NCBI GenBank assembly: GCA_018266875.1
Contig: JAFDZR010000014.1
Span: forward strand, 1-64,000
DNA from: Bacteroidota bacterium
Lineage (GTDB): Bacteria > Bacteroidota > Ignavibacteria > Tepidaquicellales > Tepidaquicellaceae
DNA length: 64,000 nucleotides
Direction: 5' to 3'
In this document: positions 17,064-26,351 of the stretch, piece by piece
How the letters are laid out: every line of letters begins with the position of its first letter
How positions within the stretch are numbered: the first letter of the stretch is position 1
Notes under the pieces: model-generated
Told to the model about the DNA's origin: nothing
The model's input: only the letters and a program-made list of their open reading frames with translations
The model's database searches: none
Translations under genes and position numbers: made by a program

Positions 17064-20000
17064 TCAGACATTCTCAAATTTCTTACGGAAAACCTTTACT
17101 TCGTCCGAATGTATAATATTCTGCCCGTTATTTTTCCTGTCAATGCCGGGATCCGTTTCTTTCATTTCTTTTATCTTTTCCTGAAGTTCCAGATTTTTTC
17201 TTATCTTCATTTCAAATTCCTTCAGCTTCTCTTCTATGCTCATCTTCTTTCTGATCTTCATTACTATATCTTCCCTGTATCTTTTAAGGAAATATCCTAT
17301 TGTCTCTACCCTGATCTTTATTGAACCGCTCGGCTTGTTCTCGTCAATATCCTTGAAAGAAAAATAAGGAGTGCCGGAATCTTCAACTATCTCCTGGATT
17401 ACAGTATAAATCGGAGCGTCGTGACCGCATTTGAAAGATGAGAGTTCAAGAGCAATTAAATTCGGATGTCTTGCTGTATATTTCGCAGCCCATACTTTTC
17501 TCGATGTATTCTCAGAATATGAATTCTTCCAGACGTCTTCAATGTCAAACGGAGTTCTGATAATTCCGGCTCTGATCTCATCCCCGAAGAGTCTGTCCAG
17601 AGTTTCTTCATCGGTCGGGAGTGTATCCTGATAGAAAACAGGATATCCAAGCTTCTGAAATTCCTCAAGTATCTCGTGATTGATGCCGGGATCATTGTGA
17701 TATGGTCTTGCCAGAACTACTATTCCAATCTTGTTCTCTTCTTCCAGTCTCTTCAGAACTTCCGAAGATTTTTCCTTGTGTGTATTTACGAATTTGTAAT
17801 ATGCCTTATAACCTTCTCTGACTGCTTTGATATTTTCCTCTTCAGTAAGCCCGAGTCTTTCACTGAAACATTCAAACATCTGTCTGCATGTAAGCTGTTC
17901 ATTGTAAAGCTGTATGAAAGGATTTATATATTCAGTGTGATGCTCTTTGAAGAGATCACCTTCTTTTATAAATGCAGCTTTGGCTGCTTCAATGGTAGCG
18001 GTAATAGTAGGACATGCATTATGCGCCTGCGCAAATTCCAGCTCTGACGGCATGTTGTCAACCATCGGAGAAAAAATAAAATCAATTTTCTTCTTTTTGC
18101 TCTGAACATACAGAAGGTTATGAATATGAGGGATTGCAACTTTTGAAGGGAAGCAGGGATCTATGCTTCCTCTCTTTGCTCCGGCTTTATACATTTCCTC
18201 CGATGTGAATTCTGAATAAACAAAATTCCCTGATTTAACTCCCAGTGATTCGAAATATGCCGTAAAGAAAGGAGTGTGCTGATACATGTTGAGTATTCTC
18301 GGAATTCCAATAACCAGCTTTGATCTCATTTCAGTTTTCTCAAATCTCTGTCTGTATTCTTCCTTTTTCTTTTTGGACAATAGCAGACCCTTTGGTTCAG
18401 GGATCTCTCCGGTTACCAACTGGGGTTTATAAGATATCCAGGCATTTTTTGCCGCTTCATCCACTATGTTTGGATTCTGCTTTTTGATTTCGTCTATTCC
18501 CTGTTTGATACCTCTCATGTCTGCTACATCTTCAACAGTTCCTTTTTCACAGGTTGCAATTATAAGTCTCTGCGTCCCCTCTTCAAGCGGAACTTTGGAA
18601 GTGGGATTTATTATTTTATCCGGGGAAATTTCTTTTTCTTCAATAAATTTCTTTCTTGTTTCTTCTATTTTATCAAGAGGAATATTCTCAGTTTTTACAT
18701 CAATGAAAGTTCTCAGACACTTATTTTTACAGAAATAGCATCTTGTAGATTCCTCTCTTGTTGTTTTGAAAAGAATATTCTTTACTCTTTCCAGCCCGAT
18801 AAATTCAGTTCGCTTTCCGTTCTGAAAAAGTCTTGCCGCTTCTATTCCGCATCCGATTGCTCCTGCTTCTCCGGTATGTTTATGCACAAATACTTTCGGT
18901 TCAATTCCGCTTCCTTTAAATCTTTCTTCTATAAAATCAACCTGTGTCTTTACAGCTGCAAGGTTATGCTGCGTTCCGCCCTGAAGCACAAATGTGGAAC
19001 CAAGTTTTGCAAGATTTGGGATCTGTGAAACATACAGCCAGATATTTTTCGGAAGCACATTTGCTAGACCGGCCATGATCTCTTCTGCTCTCCAGCCCTG
19101 TCTCTGAAAATCAACTATGTCAGACTGCATGAATACGGCGCATCCGTATCCGAATTTCGGGAATGTCTTCGCTTCAAAAGCTTTCTCGGCAAATTCCTCC
19201 ACGGTATATCCGAATCCCTGCGCTGTTGACTGAAGGAAATATCCGTTACCAGCTGAGCACTGAGTGTTGAGTTTGAAATCTACAACCCTTCCCTGATTGA
19301 GGATTATAATTTTAATATCCTGACCGCCTACATCACAGATCACATCTGTTTCAGGATAAAAATGAAGACCCGCCTGCGTGTGCGCAACAGTTTCAACCAA
19401 TGCAACGTCGGCCTGCAGCACATCTTTAAGAATATCTTTTGCATATCCTGTCGTCCCGACCCCGAGAATTTCAAGTTCTGCTCCCTGATCTTCAACCTGT
19501 TTTTGAATATTCGAAAGAATGTCAATAGTATCCTCTATCGGATTGCCTTTGGAAAGCTGATATGCTTTAATGAGTACTTCCTTATCAAGAGAAACCAGAG
19601 CTGCTTTAGTTGATGTAGATCCGCCGTCAATCCCAATAAATCCTTTTACGACCTCGCCTTTTTTAAATACTGCGGGCGTGAATTTTTCTATCCTGTGCTT
19701 TTTCTTGAATTCAACAAGTTCGTTGTCAGTCTTGTAAAGACCTGTTGTGTTTCCGCCGTTAAGCTTTTTCTTTTCTTCTTCCCTTCCGACAAGTATATAA
19801 TGTTCAAGAGCTTTCCATCCTGTATAAACTCCGATATGTTCTTCTTCTTCTTTTCCGTATTCAACAGCGCCGATTGCGGCGAAGTACTGAGCGTTGTCAG
19901 GAACCTTGATAAGATCTTCAGGGGCAATGCCTTCAGGAAGTTTTATTTTTCTTTCTTCCCAGATCTTCGGAATGTTATATTTCCAGCATTCCTTCATTCC

Positions 20001-20705
20001 TTTAATATAACAGTTTGGTCCGCCAAGCAGCAGCACTTCAGGCATCAGAGTATGCCCTCTTGTAAGCACCGAAATATTCTGCTGGATTATTGATTCAAAT
20101 AAAGAAGCCATAAGCTGATCCGCAGGAACACCTGATTTCTGAAGACCATTGATATCAGTTTCGGCAAAAACCCCGCACTTCCCTGCAACCGGATGAAGAC
20201 GCAGATCATAATAGCCCATATTGCAAAGTTTGTCTGCAGGTATCTTTAGCTTGGCATTTATCTTGTCAATGACTGCGCCGGTTCCGCCTGCGCATTTATC
20301 ATTCATGGAAGGAATTTTTTTCTTCTTCCCGGTTTCTTCATCAGGCTTGAAGATTATGATCTTTGCATCCTGACCGCCGAGCTCGATAACAGAATGTGTA
20401 GCGGGATATAATTTCTCCACGGCAAGGGAAACTGCATTAACTTCCTGGACAAATTTTGCTCCTATATGTTTGCCGATATTGGACCCGCCCGAACCGGTAA
20501 TAAAGCATCTCATTCCTTCCGTGCTTTCAAGGTCAAGATCCTTTTCCATTTTCTTAAGAAGCTCAAGAGATTTTTCTGGCTGCTTTGTATCATGCCGCTG
20601 ATAATCCGACCATATTATTTCATCTTTATCAGTATCGATAACAACGGCTTTAACCGTAGTTGATCCTACATCAAACCCGATAGAATAATTTCTTTTTGCA
20701 GACAT
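17064..20705 (-). CDS. Double 2-hydroxyacyl-CoA dehydratase-type activase with DUF2229 (COG1924/COG3580)
   Basis: A 1213-residue Fe-S ATPase. Two ASKHA (BadF/BadG/BcrA/HgdC) domains run in tandem. Domain 1 has 'GFDVGSTTVKA' (residues 10-20), C138 in 'KCAGGTG' and C177 in 'GKCGVFAETD'. Domain 2 has 'GIDGGSTSTKA' (358-368), C483 in 'QCSAGNG' and C522 in 'YGCAVFMQSD'. In HgdC-type activases these two cysteines per subunit hold one [4Fe-4S] cluster at a dimer interface, so the tandem copy could form it within one chain. A third motif, C656-x2-C659-x3-C663, follows, then DUF2229 from about 795 and a charged coiled tail. By family it couples ATP hydrolysis to delivery of a low-potential electron to a partner, here most likely the protein encoded upstream. 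The true substrate is unknown. Confidence 0.9.
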   Translation of the reverse strand: MSAKRNYSIGFDVGSTTVKAVVIDTDKDEIIWSDYQRHDTKQPEKSLELLKKMEKDLDLESTEGMRCFITGSGGSNIGKHIGAKFVQEVNAVSLAVEKLYPATHSVIELGGQDAKIIIFKPDEETGKKKKIPSMNDKCAGGTGAVIDKINAKLKIPADKLCNMGYYDLRLHPVAGKCGVFAETDINGLQKSGVPADQLMASLFESIIQQNISVLTRGHTLMPEVLLLGGPNCYIKGMKECWKYNIPKIWEERKIKLPEGIAPEDLIKVPDNAQYFAAIGAVEYGKEEEEHIGVYTGWKALEHYILVGREEEKKKLNGGNTTGLYKTDNELVEFKKKHRIEKFTPAVFKKGEVVKGFIGIDGGSTSTKAALVSLDKEVLIKAYQLSKGNPIEDTIDILSNIQKQVEDQGAELEILGVGTTGYAKDILKDVLQADVALVETVAHTQAGLHFYPETDVICDVGGQDIKIIILNQGRVVDFKLNTQCSAGNGYFLQSTAQGFGYTVEEFAEKAFEAKTFPKFGYGCAVFMQSDIVDFQRQGWRAEEIMAGLANVLPKNIWLYVSQIPNLAKLGSTFVLQGGTQHNLAAVKTQVDFIEERFKGSGIEPKVFVHKHTGEAGAIGCGIEAARLFQNGKRTEFIGLERVKNILFKTTREESTRCYFCKNKCLRTFIDVKTENIPLDKIEETRKKFIEEKEISPDKIINPTSKVPLEEGTQRLIIATCEKGTVEDVADMRGIKQGIDEIKKQNPNIVDEAAKNAWISYKPQLVTGEIPEPKGLLLSKKKKEEYRQRFEKTEMRSKLVIGIPRILNMYQHTPFFTAYFESLGVKSGNFVYSEFTSEEMYKAGAKRGSIDPCFPSKVAIPHIHNLLYVQSKKKKIDFIFSPMVDNMPSELEFAQAHNACPTITATIEAAKAAFIKEGDLFKEHHTEYINPFIQLYNEQLTCRQMFECFSERLGLTEEENIKAVREGYKAYYKFVNTHKEKSSEVLKRLEEENKIGIVVLARPYHNDPGINHEILEEFQKLGYPVFYQDTLPTDEETLDRLFGDEIRAGIIRTPFDIEDVWKNSYSENTSRKVWAAKYTARHPNLIALELSSFKCGHDAPIYTVIQEIVEDSGTPYFSFKDIDENKPSGSIKIRVETIGYFLKRYREDIVMKIRKKMSIEEKLKEFEMKIRKNLELQEKIKEMKETDPGIDRKNNGQNIIHSDEVKVFRKKFENV

Positions 20706-20757
20706 TGGTTATATTTATTTTAAGAATCTTTTTAAAAAAAAATTTTCAGTTTTAATT

Positions 20758-22560
20758 TCAACCGACGTTTTCAATCTCCGTCTTTTTCTCACGTAAACTG
20801 TTGATTCCGTCTTTCTTCATCATATCAGAGACATCAAGAATGAAATTTGCGCCCATCCCCGAGATTCCTTTTCTGTGAGAGATACCGTAAAAAGGTCTCT
20901 GCAGATCTTCGTGCGAATCAACATATGCTTTGATTTCTTCAAGCGTATATCCTGTTTTCTCCAGACATTCTTTATATTCTATCTTTGCCTTGGCCTTTGC
21001 CTCTCCGAGAGCCATCTGGACCCTTGAATGAGCGTTTACATCTCCTTCTCCGGAAGTTTCAATCGGAAGAAAGATCATGTCCTTGTAGAAATTTGAAACC
21101 GCCGACTGCACTCCGTCAGACTGTGTTGACGGCATGCATCCGAATGGCTTAAGAGAAAGTATCATGTGACAAAGATTATTCACTGTATAATAAATACTCT
21201 TGCCGATCTCAAGATGCCCTTCCCCGCCTTCCACTCTGGAATGATAAAAATCATGCGCAAGCGCTTTAAGGATTTTCTGATCAACAAGTTCGTGCGGTAT
21301 ATTCTTAAATGTCTTTCTGTATCTGTTGTATTCTCTTTCAAATATTTTTTCAGAAAGTGTCAATATCGCTCTGCTGCTGTTGTATTCCTTCATCAGTTTA
21401 AGTTTTTCTTTGGCAGTCTGCTTTTCATCCAGGTCTTTGCTGACATTGAGTCCTTTCTGATCCTCATTCATGGATTTTGCCTGATGCAGCATATACATTA
21501 TCCATGTTGAAATCGGTTCGACAAGAAGCTGCGCTCCTTCTTTTTCAAGAAACGGGAACATATTGAAATTTCCGTCTCCTTCAGTGGTCTGAGCCCAGAA
21601 CTCACCGGTTATCTTTACTATTGGTTTTAATCTGGTCCTGTCTACTTTTATTTCATTGAACTTTCTGAACGCTTCCTCTCCCGCTTCGAGATAGTATTCG
21701 CCCAGTATCTGATCTACAAACTTAGTCAGATATTCGGATGCAGGGATTTTCTGCAGAAGTTTTCCAAGCTTTGAATTAAAATCAAAATACTTTTTGCCCT
21801 TTAGCTTTTCATAAAAAATATCAATTACTTCCTCCATTACTCTGTTGGTCTCGCCTTCATTGACTTCATATGGTCGGATATTGTAACCGATCTCATTGAT
21901 AATATCCCCGAGCATCATGGCATTAATAATTCCAAGAAAGAAATCCAGATTCATTTCAAGACCGGCTTCGAGTTCATTTTGAGAAAGTCCTCCGGTCTGC
22001 TGGAAAAGAAGAACCCTGAATCCGTCAAAACCTGAATTCCTGAGAGCCAGTCTGTATTCAGCTTCATACATTCCGAATCTGCACGGACCACATGCGCCGG
22101 CTGTAAAGAATACATGTCTGTCAATAATCTCCTGTTTACTCATTCCTTTTTCCTCAAGACCCTGAAGATACTGAACAAGATTCCCCACGGTGAAATAAGT
22201 CGGATTACACTGACCGTTATTTCCGTATTCCTTGCCGAGCTGAAAAGCTTTCTTATCCGGAGTCGGGATATAATCAGTGTTATAACCGATACCTTCAAGC
22301 GCTCCTTTGATCAGCTTCTCATGTTTCCAGGTAAGACCGCCGAAAAGGATCGTGGTATCTTTTCTCTGATCCTTTGTAAAAGCTTTTTCCAGAGGTCTCT
22401 TGAAATGATTGATGTTCTTGTTCTCAATTCCGTTTTCCTTTTCAAGTCTTTTTCTTTCCTCCATCAGCATCTTTTTGATAAGCTGCTCTTTGTCGCTTTC
22501 TTCCGTCTGATCTTTGCTTATCAGAGGGATTGAACCGGGAATTAAAGTTTTCGTTTCCAT
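20758..22560 (-). CDS. 2-hydroxyacyl-CoA dehydratase-type Fe-S protein (COG3581)
   Basis: A 600-residue cytoplasmic protein of the COG3581 family, related to the HgdB/BcrB fold that binds catalytic Fe-S clusters. Conserved cysteine blocks are visible: C118 in 'NNGQCNPTYF', C157 and C160 in 'AGACGPCRFGMYEAEY', C464, and C475 in 'KPFGCMPSTQSDGVQ'. It should accept electrons from the double activase encoded 52 bases downstream. Related pairs include (R)-2-hydroxyacyl-CoA dehydratases, benzoyl-CoA reductase and the double-cubane-cluster proteins. The specific reaction of COG3581/COG3580 pairs is not established to my knowledge. It follows hpnE by 34 bases on the same strand, so it is probably cotranscribed with the squalene genes. 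Confidence 0.85.
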   Translation of the reverse strand: METKTLIPGSIPLISKDQTEESDKEQLIKKMLMEERKRLEKENGIENKNINHFKRPLEKAFTKDQRKDTTILFGGLTWKHEKLIKGALEGIGYNTDYIPTPDKKAFQLGKEYGNNGQCNPTYFTVGNLVQYLQGLEEKGMSKQEIIDRHVFFTAGACGPCRFGMYEAEYRLALRNSGFDGFRVLLFQQTGGLSQNELEAGLEMNLDFFLGIINAMMLGDIINEIGYNIRPYEVNEGETNRVMEEVIDIFYEKLKGKKYFDFNSKLGKLLQKIPASEYLTKFVDQILGEYYLEAGEEAFRKFNEIKVDRTRLKPIVKITGEFWAQTTEGDGNFNMFPFLEKEGAQLLVEPISTWIMYMLHQAKSMNEDQKGLNVSKDLDEKQTAKEKLKLMKEYNSSRAILTLSEKIFEREYNRYRKTFKNIPHELVDQKILKALAHDFYHSRVEGGEGHLEIGKSIYYTVNNLCHMILSLKPFGCMPSTQSDGVQSAVSNFYKDMIFLPIETSGEGDVNAHSRVQMALGEAKAKAKIEYKECLEKTGYTLEEIKAYVDSHEDLQRPFYGISHRKGISGMGANFILDVSDMMKKDGINSLREKKTEIENVG

Positions 22561-22594
22561 GAGTTTGTTTTTTTTGTTTTATGAAAATTATTTT

Positions 22595-23914
22595 TTATAT
22601 GTGATCACTAATTATCTTAGAACTCTTTACAGCGCTTTCAATGGTTGAAGGCAGTCCTGTATCTGTCCAGTCTCCTGCAATGAAAAAATTTTCAAATTCC
22701 GTCCTCTGGCCTGGTCTGTTTCTTCCGCTTTCAGCAGACGGTATAAATGTAGCTCGTTTTTCCTTTATTACTCTGTAATCGGAGATCTTAATCTTATCAA
22801 AATCTCTTATGCATTTCTTAAGATCATTAACGCATGTTTCAAAAATCTTTTCAGGACTTTCATCAGTCAGTCCGATATCGTCTGCGCCGCTGATGACCAG
22901 ACTTAAATGTTTTCTGCTTCTCAGGAATATCCACTGCACTGAAGTTCCGGTCAGTCCTGTCATTCCAAGTGAATTATCCGGTATCATTTCCTCCGGAATC
23001 TCTTCTTTTAAAAAAATGTGTACAGAAATTATACATGAATGCTTTAGAGAGTCAGGATCAAACTTAAACTTTCCTGATATCTTTTCATCAAAAAGCCTTG
23101 CAAAAGAAAAGAACGGGACAGCGCTTATGTAATAATCGGAAAATATCTTTTCACCGTTTTCAAGAATAATGAAGTTTACCTTTTCACCAATATCAATTTG
23201 CTTTACTCTTTCTCCTGTAATAACTGTTACATCTTTTCTTTCAAAATATTCAACTGTCTTATTTATCAGCAGTGCATTCAGATCGACAGACGGTATTACA
23301 AGATTCGAATTTCCCTTTTCACCGAAGCCGGTCTTTAATACATTAATGAAAACTTCTGTTCCTACATTCAATGGTTTAGTATTGAAGACAGCAAGTATCA
23401 GCGGTTCCCAGAAGTACTTCATGAGATTGTCCGTCTGATTTAAATCTCTCAGTAGTTCTCCTGCATTATCATATTTCAGCAGACTGTCTTTCTCCCCTTT
23501 CAGGATTTTGTTAATATTTCTGAGACGGAATTTGTCATTAAAATTCAGGGCTTTGAATTTCAACAAACCCATAACAAGATTCATGGGAGGATCATCATCA
23601 GTGCACTTAAGCCGGAATATCTGCATATTCTCATTTATGAAATTAATTTCAAGTGCGCTCTGAAAATCAAGAAGTCCAAAACTTCCGGTGATCTTCAGAA
23701 AGTCGAAAGTGTTTTCATACCATCCTGCAAGTATATGCTGACCGTTGTCAAAGAACATTTTTTTTTCCTGGTCATAAAAACTGTAAGCTCTGCCTCCGAG
23801 TTTTGGCGACGATTCAATTAATTTCACTCTGCATCCTTTTTCTGCCAGGAATACTGCTGATGACAGTCCCGCTATTCCGCCCCCGATCACAGTTACGCTT
23901 TTTCCGGAATTCAT
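22595..23914 (-). CDS. hpnE: Hydroxysqualene dehydroxylase HpnE
   Basis: A 439-residue FAD flavoprotein of the amine-oxidase/phytoene-desaturase fold. The dinucleotide motif 'VIGGGIAGLSSAVFLAEKG' is at residues 9-27 and the second FAD motif 'FIAGDWTDTGLPSTIESAVKS' is at the C-terminus. In the three-enzyme route it reduces hydroxysqualene to squalene. The call rests on the fold plus immediate linkage to hpnC and hpnD: the ATG overlaps the hpnD stop by four bases (ATGA). Taken alone it could be read as a carotenoid desaturase. No squalene-hopene cyclase lies in the window. Confidence 0.85.
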   Translation of the reverse strand: MNSGKSVTVIGGGIAGLSSAVFLAEKGCRVKLIESSPKLGGRAYSFYDQEKKMFFDNGQHILAGWYENTFDFLKITGSFGLLDFQSALEINFINENMQIFRLKCTDDDPPMNLVMGLLKFKALNFNDKFRLRNINKILKGEKDSLLKYDNAGELLRDLNQTDNLMKYFWEPLILAVFNTKPLNVGTEVFINVLKTGFGEKGNSNLVIPSVDLNALLINKTVEYFERKDVTVITGERVKQIDIGEKVNFIILENGEKIFSDYYISAVPFFSFARLFDEKISGKFKFDPDSLKHSCIISVHIFLKEEIPEEMIPDNSLGMTGLTGTSVQWIFLRSRKHLSLVISGADDIGLTDESPEKIFETCVNDLKKCIRDFDKIKISDYRVIKEKRATFIPSAESGRNRPGQRTEFENFFIAGDWTDTGLPSTIESAVKSSKIISDHI

Positions 23915-24819
23915 TTTCCGTTAACGGCTAAATTCTTTTCACCGAAACCATAAAGAAGTTTATACTTTATGAAAACACCCGCCGTTATGAATATCTTTTT
24001 AAGTTTTGACACCTTCACTGTTTCCTCAAATACATTATAATTTCTTTTCTCAATTTTTTTCAGGATCCGAAAATAAATATGCTGCATAATCCTTGCCGCA
24101 AACATTAGACCTTTGTCATCCTCAGTCAGGGATTCGTTAGCTTTCCTGTAATATGAATGAGCTCTTTCGCATTCAAACTTCATCAGGTTCCTGAATTTCT
24201 CATTATAACTGAGATTCATTAATTCATTTTCACCGTAATTGAATTTCTCAAGATCTTCCAGCGGGATGTATATTCTTCCCAGCGCTGCATCGGTTTTTAT
24301 ATCCCTTAAGATATTTGTAAGCTGAAGCGCAATTCCGAGATTGACTGCAAAGTCTTTGGTCTTTGGATTTTTGTAACCGAAGATCTCTATGCTCATAAGT
24401 CCTACCGTTGAAGCTACTTTATAACAGTAGTCATTTAGTTCTCCGAAAGTATTGTATCTGTTCTTTGCAATATCAAGCTCCATTCCTTTTATAAGATCGA
24501 AGAACGGCTCTGAAGGAATGCTGAATTTTTTCATCACGCTGCTTACCTTATTCAGCAGACTGAATTTTGAATTCTGATTTTTTATCGCCTCTTCAAGTTC
24601 GGTTTTCCATTCCTGTATCCTTGACTTTTTAATATCAGCGCTGCTGTTATTTTCATCAACAATGTCATCGGTTTCCCTGCAGAATTCATAAACAGTATTT
24701 ATTGCTTCATTTTTTTCCTTAGGCAGAAGAGAAAAAGAATAGAAGAAACTCGACCTGCTGTTTTTATTTTCAGCTTTGCCTGATTCCCTTGATTCCCTCT
24801 TCTCTTTATATCCGTTCAC
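23911..24819 (-). CDS. hpnD: Presqualene diphosphate synthase HpnD
   Basis: A 302-residue trans-isoprenyl diphosphate synthase of the squalene/phytoene synthase family, which condenses two farnesyl diphosphates to presqualene diphosphate. It has 'SSFFYSFSLLPKEK' near 23-36, first Asp-rich motif D51-D52-x2-D55 in 'RETDDIVDEN', and second D173-x3-D177 in 'NILRDIKTDAALGRIYIP'. The 'SFFYSF.LLP' and 'FCRE.DD.VDE' blocks are those of HpnD. The start is GTG and overlaps the hpnC stop by four bases (GTGA). The first 22 residues are charged and could mean the true start is slightly downstream. Confidence 0.9.
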   Translation of the reverse strand: MNGYKEKRESRESGKAENKNSRSSFFYSFSLLPKEKNEAINTVYEFCRETDDIVDENNSSADIKKSRIQEWKTELEEAIKNQNSKFSLLNKVSSVMKKFSIPSEPFFDLIKGMELDIAKNRYNTFGELNDYCYKVASTVGLMSIEIFGYKNPKTKDFAVNLGIALQLTNILRDIKTDAALGRIYIPLEDLEKFNYGENELMNLSYNEKFRNLMKFECERAHSYYRKANESLTEDDKGLMFAARIMQHIYFRILKKIEKRNYNVFEETVKVSKLKKIFITAGVFIKYKLLYGFGEKNLAVNGK

Positions 24820-25691
24820 TTTATTAATGATTTGATTAATATTTTTATTTTATCTTTGGTGTTAAGTTTCACTCTTTCAGAAAGCACATTATAATTGATC
24901 TTTCTTATTTTGCTTAGTATTTCCCTTCCTCCGTATATTGTTGCCTTTATCTCAAGTCTAAGTCTGCCTTTAAGTTCGCTGACTATACCGGAACCATCAT
25001 CAAACAGTTTTTCGGTTTTCCCTGCAAGATCCCTTATCATATTCCTGAAATCATCATTTTCAATTTTATTCTTCAGCTTGTCAGTGTTATAATTGAATTC
25101 ACTCATTGAATTTCCGGGAATATAAATTCTGTCAATCTTCAGATCCTCAGATACATCCTGCCAGAAATTCGTAAGCTGCAGGGCAGTGCATATTCTGTCT
25201 GAATCCCTGAATAATTTTCTATTGGTTTTTTTATCATATCCGAAAATATAAAGAACAAGATGACCGATCGGATTAGCGGATCTCTGTGAATATTCAATTA
25301 ATTCTTTAAAATTTCCGTAATCTCTTTTAACTGAGTCCTGCTTAAATGCGCTTAGCAGATCTCTGAATTCATGCACGGGAATATTCAGATTACTGACAGT
25401 ATCGGAAAGCGCTGTAAAAATATCAGCTGTATTTTCCGCGAATTCCTCCGCTCTTCCGGATTCAAGTTTATCAAGCTCGGTTTCAAGCTGTTCAAGTTTC
25501 CTTAATTTATTTTCTTCATCATATTCAACTGAATCGGCAATATCATCTGCAAATCTTGAAAATGCATATACACTGTAAAAATACTTTCTCTTATCTTCAG
25601 GTATCAGGAATGAGCCTACAGGAAAATTTTCATAATGATTTAACGCAATTTTTCTGCAGTATTCATAAGCAGAATCATAATCTTTTAACAT
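24816..25691 (-). CDS. hpnC: Hydroxysqualene synthase HpnC
   Basis: A 291-residue squalene/phytoene-synthase family enzyme that converts presqualene diphosphate to hydroxysqualene. The N-terminal 'HYENFPVGSFLIPEDKRKYFYSVYAFSRFADDIADS' (residues 19-54) is the HpnC form of the family. Asp-rich motif 1 is D49-D50-x2-D53 and motif 2 is D179-x3-D183 in 'TNFWQDVSEDLKIDRIYIP'. With hpnD and hpnE it makes a full squalene pathway, usually feeding hopanoids. It follows the 138-residue membrane protein gene by 55 bases. Confidence 0.9.
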   Translation of the reverse strand: MLKDYDSAYEYCRKIALNHYENFPVGSFLIPEDKRKYFYSVYAFSRFADDIADSVEYDEENKLRKLEQLETELDKLESGRAEEFAENTADIFTALSDTVSNLNIPVHEFRDLLSAFKQDSVKRDYGNFKELIEYSQRSANPIGHLVLYIFGYDKKTNRKLFRDSDRICTALQLTNFWQDVSEDLKIDRIYIPGNSMSEFNYNTDKLKNKIENDDFRNMIRDLAGKTEKLFDDGSGIVSELKGRLRLEIKATIYGGREILSKIRKINYNVLSERVKLNTKDKIKILIKSLIK

Positions 25692-25746
25692 CGTGAATTT
25701 AACTTAAAAGGAATAAGATCTAAAGATATGAGAAATATTGGATTTT

Positions 25747-26163
25747 CTAGATCAGATAGGATGAATCAAGCGTAATAATATCGGGTGATCTGAATTTTAC
25801 TTTTTCCGTATTGACAAGCGAATCGGATAAAAGTATTAATTTATTTGATATAAAATCTATAAATTTGCCGGTGCTTATTATCAGTCCGGTAAAGAGATTT
25901 ACAAGTTTTGTGTAAAAAGAAGATCTGTTCAGGTTTGCAGGATCTTTCGGCGAATAAAAAAACGAAAGGAAGAGCAATGGTATAATTGAGAGTAAAAGCA
26001 GAACAATCTGCCTGAATAGATTATGTTTTTCCGAATAAACGCTGCTCCAGTAACAGTTATTGCAGATCTTTCTGTAAAATTCCATTGTCAGAAAATTCTG
26101 AAAACACCAGACCGTTTTGGAGATCAAAGCTGCGTGCAGCAATTTGTTTGTTAGTACAGACAT
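25747..26163 (-). CDS. Small hypothetical membrane protein heading the hpn operon
   Basis: A 138-residue protein with no family I recognise. It has one strong hydrophobic helix near residues 52-72 ('IVLLLLSIIPLLFLSFFY') and a second weaker one near 84-104. An 'ICNNCYW' CxxC motif lies before the first helix. It is preceded by a perfect TTGACA box and followed 55 bases later by hpnC in the same direction, so it may be the first gene of the squalene/Fe-S operon. Given its position just after the promoter it is more likely real than a chance frame, but confirmation by conservation is lacking. Confidence 0.5.
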   Translation of the reverse strand: MSVLTNKLLHAALISKTVWCFQNFLTMEFYRKICNNCYWSSVYSEKHNLFRQIVLLLLSIIPLLFLSFFYSPKDPANLNRSSFYTKLVNLFTGLIISTGKFIDFISNKLILLSDSLVNTEKVKFRSPDIITLDSSYLI

Positions 26164-26181
26164 AACTAATCTATTTCGTAA

Positions 26182-26210
26182 AAATTACTTCATCTGAAAT
26201 TAAATGTCAA
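26182..26210 (-). promoter_or_regulatory. Candidate promoter of the hpn/Fe-S operon
   Basis: On the minus strand TTGACA (six of six) at 26210-26205, 17-base spacer, and TAATTT at 26187-26182 (three of six to TATAAT). The implied leader before the ATG at 26163 is only about 10-12 bases. Confidence 0.4.
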
Positions 26211-26284
26211 GATTTAATTTACTGTTTTTTAAAACCTGACAAAGTTAATTTTCAAAGAATCACTTTCAGAAGGGCTTAATAGTG

Positions 26285-26316
26285 AAAAACCCTTCAGAAA
26301 ATTATTCTGAAGGGTT
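26285..26316 (-). terminator. Terminator after the first T9SS cargo gene
   Basis: A 12-bp perfect stem (AACCCTTCAGAA at 26288-26299 with 26305-26316), 5-base loop, followed on the minus strand by a U-run (26285-26289). Confidence 0.85.
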
Positions 26317-26351
26317 GATCAATTTCAGCTGATAGTTCAGTGCAAACTGTT

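Noticed and set aside
22595-25691. Carotenoid (phytoene) synthesis cluster
   Set aside because: Two synthases of the HpnC and HpnD form plus one flavoprotein is the squalene arrangement; a carotenoid cluster would need one synthase and a desaturase, usually with a cyclase or hydroxylase.
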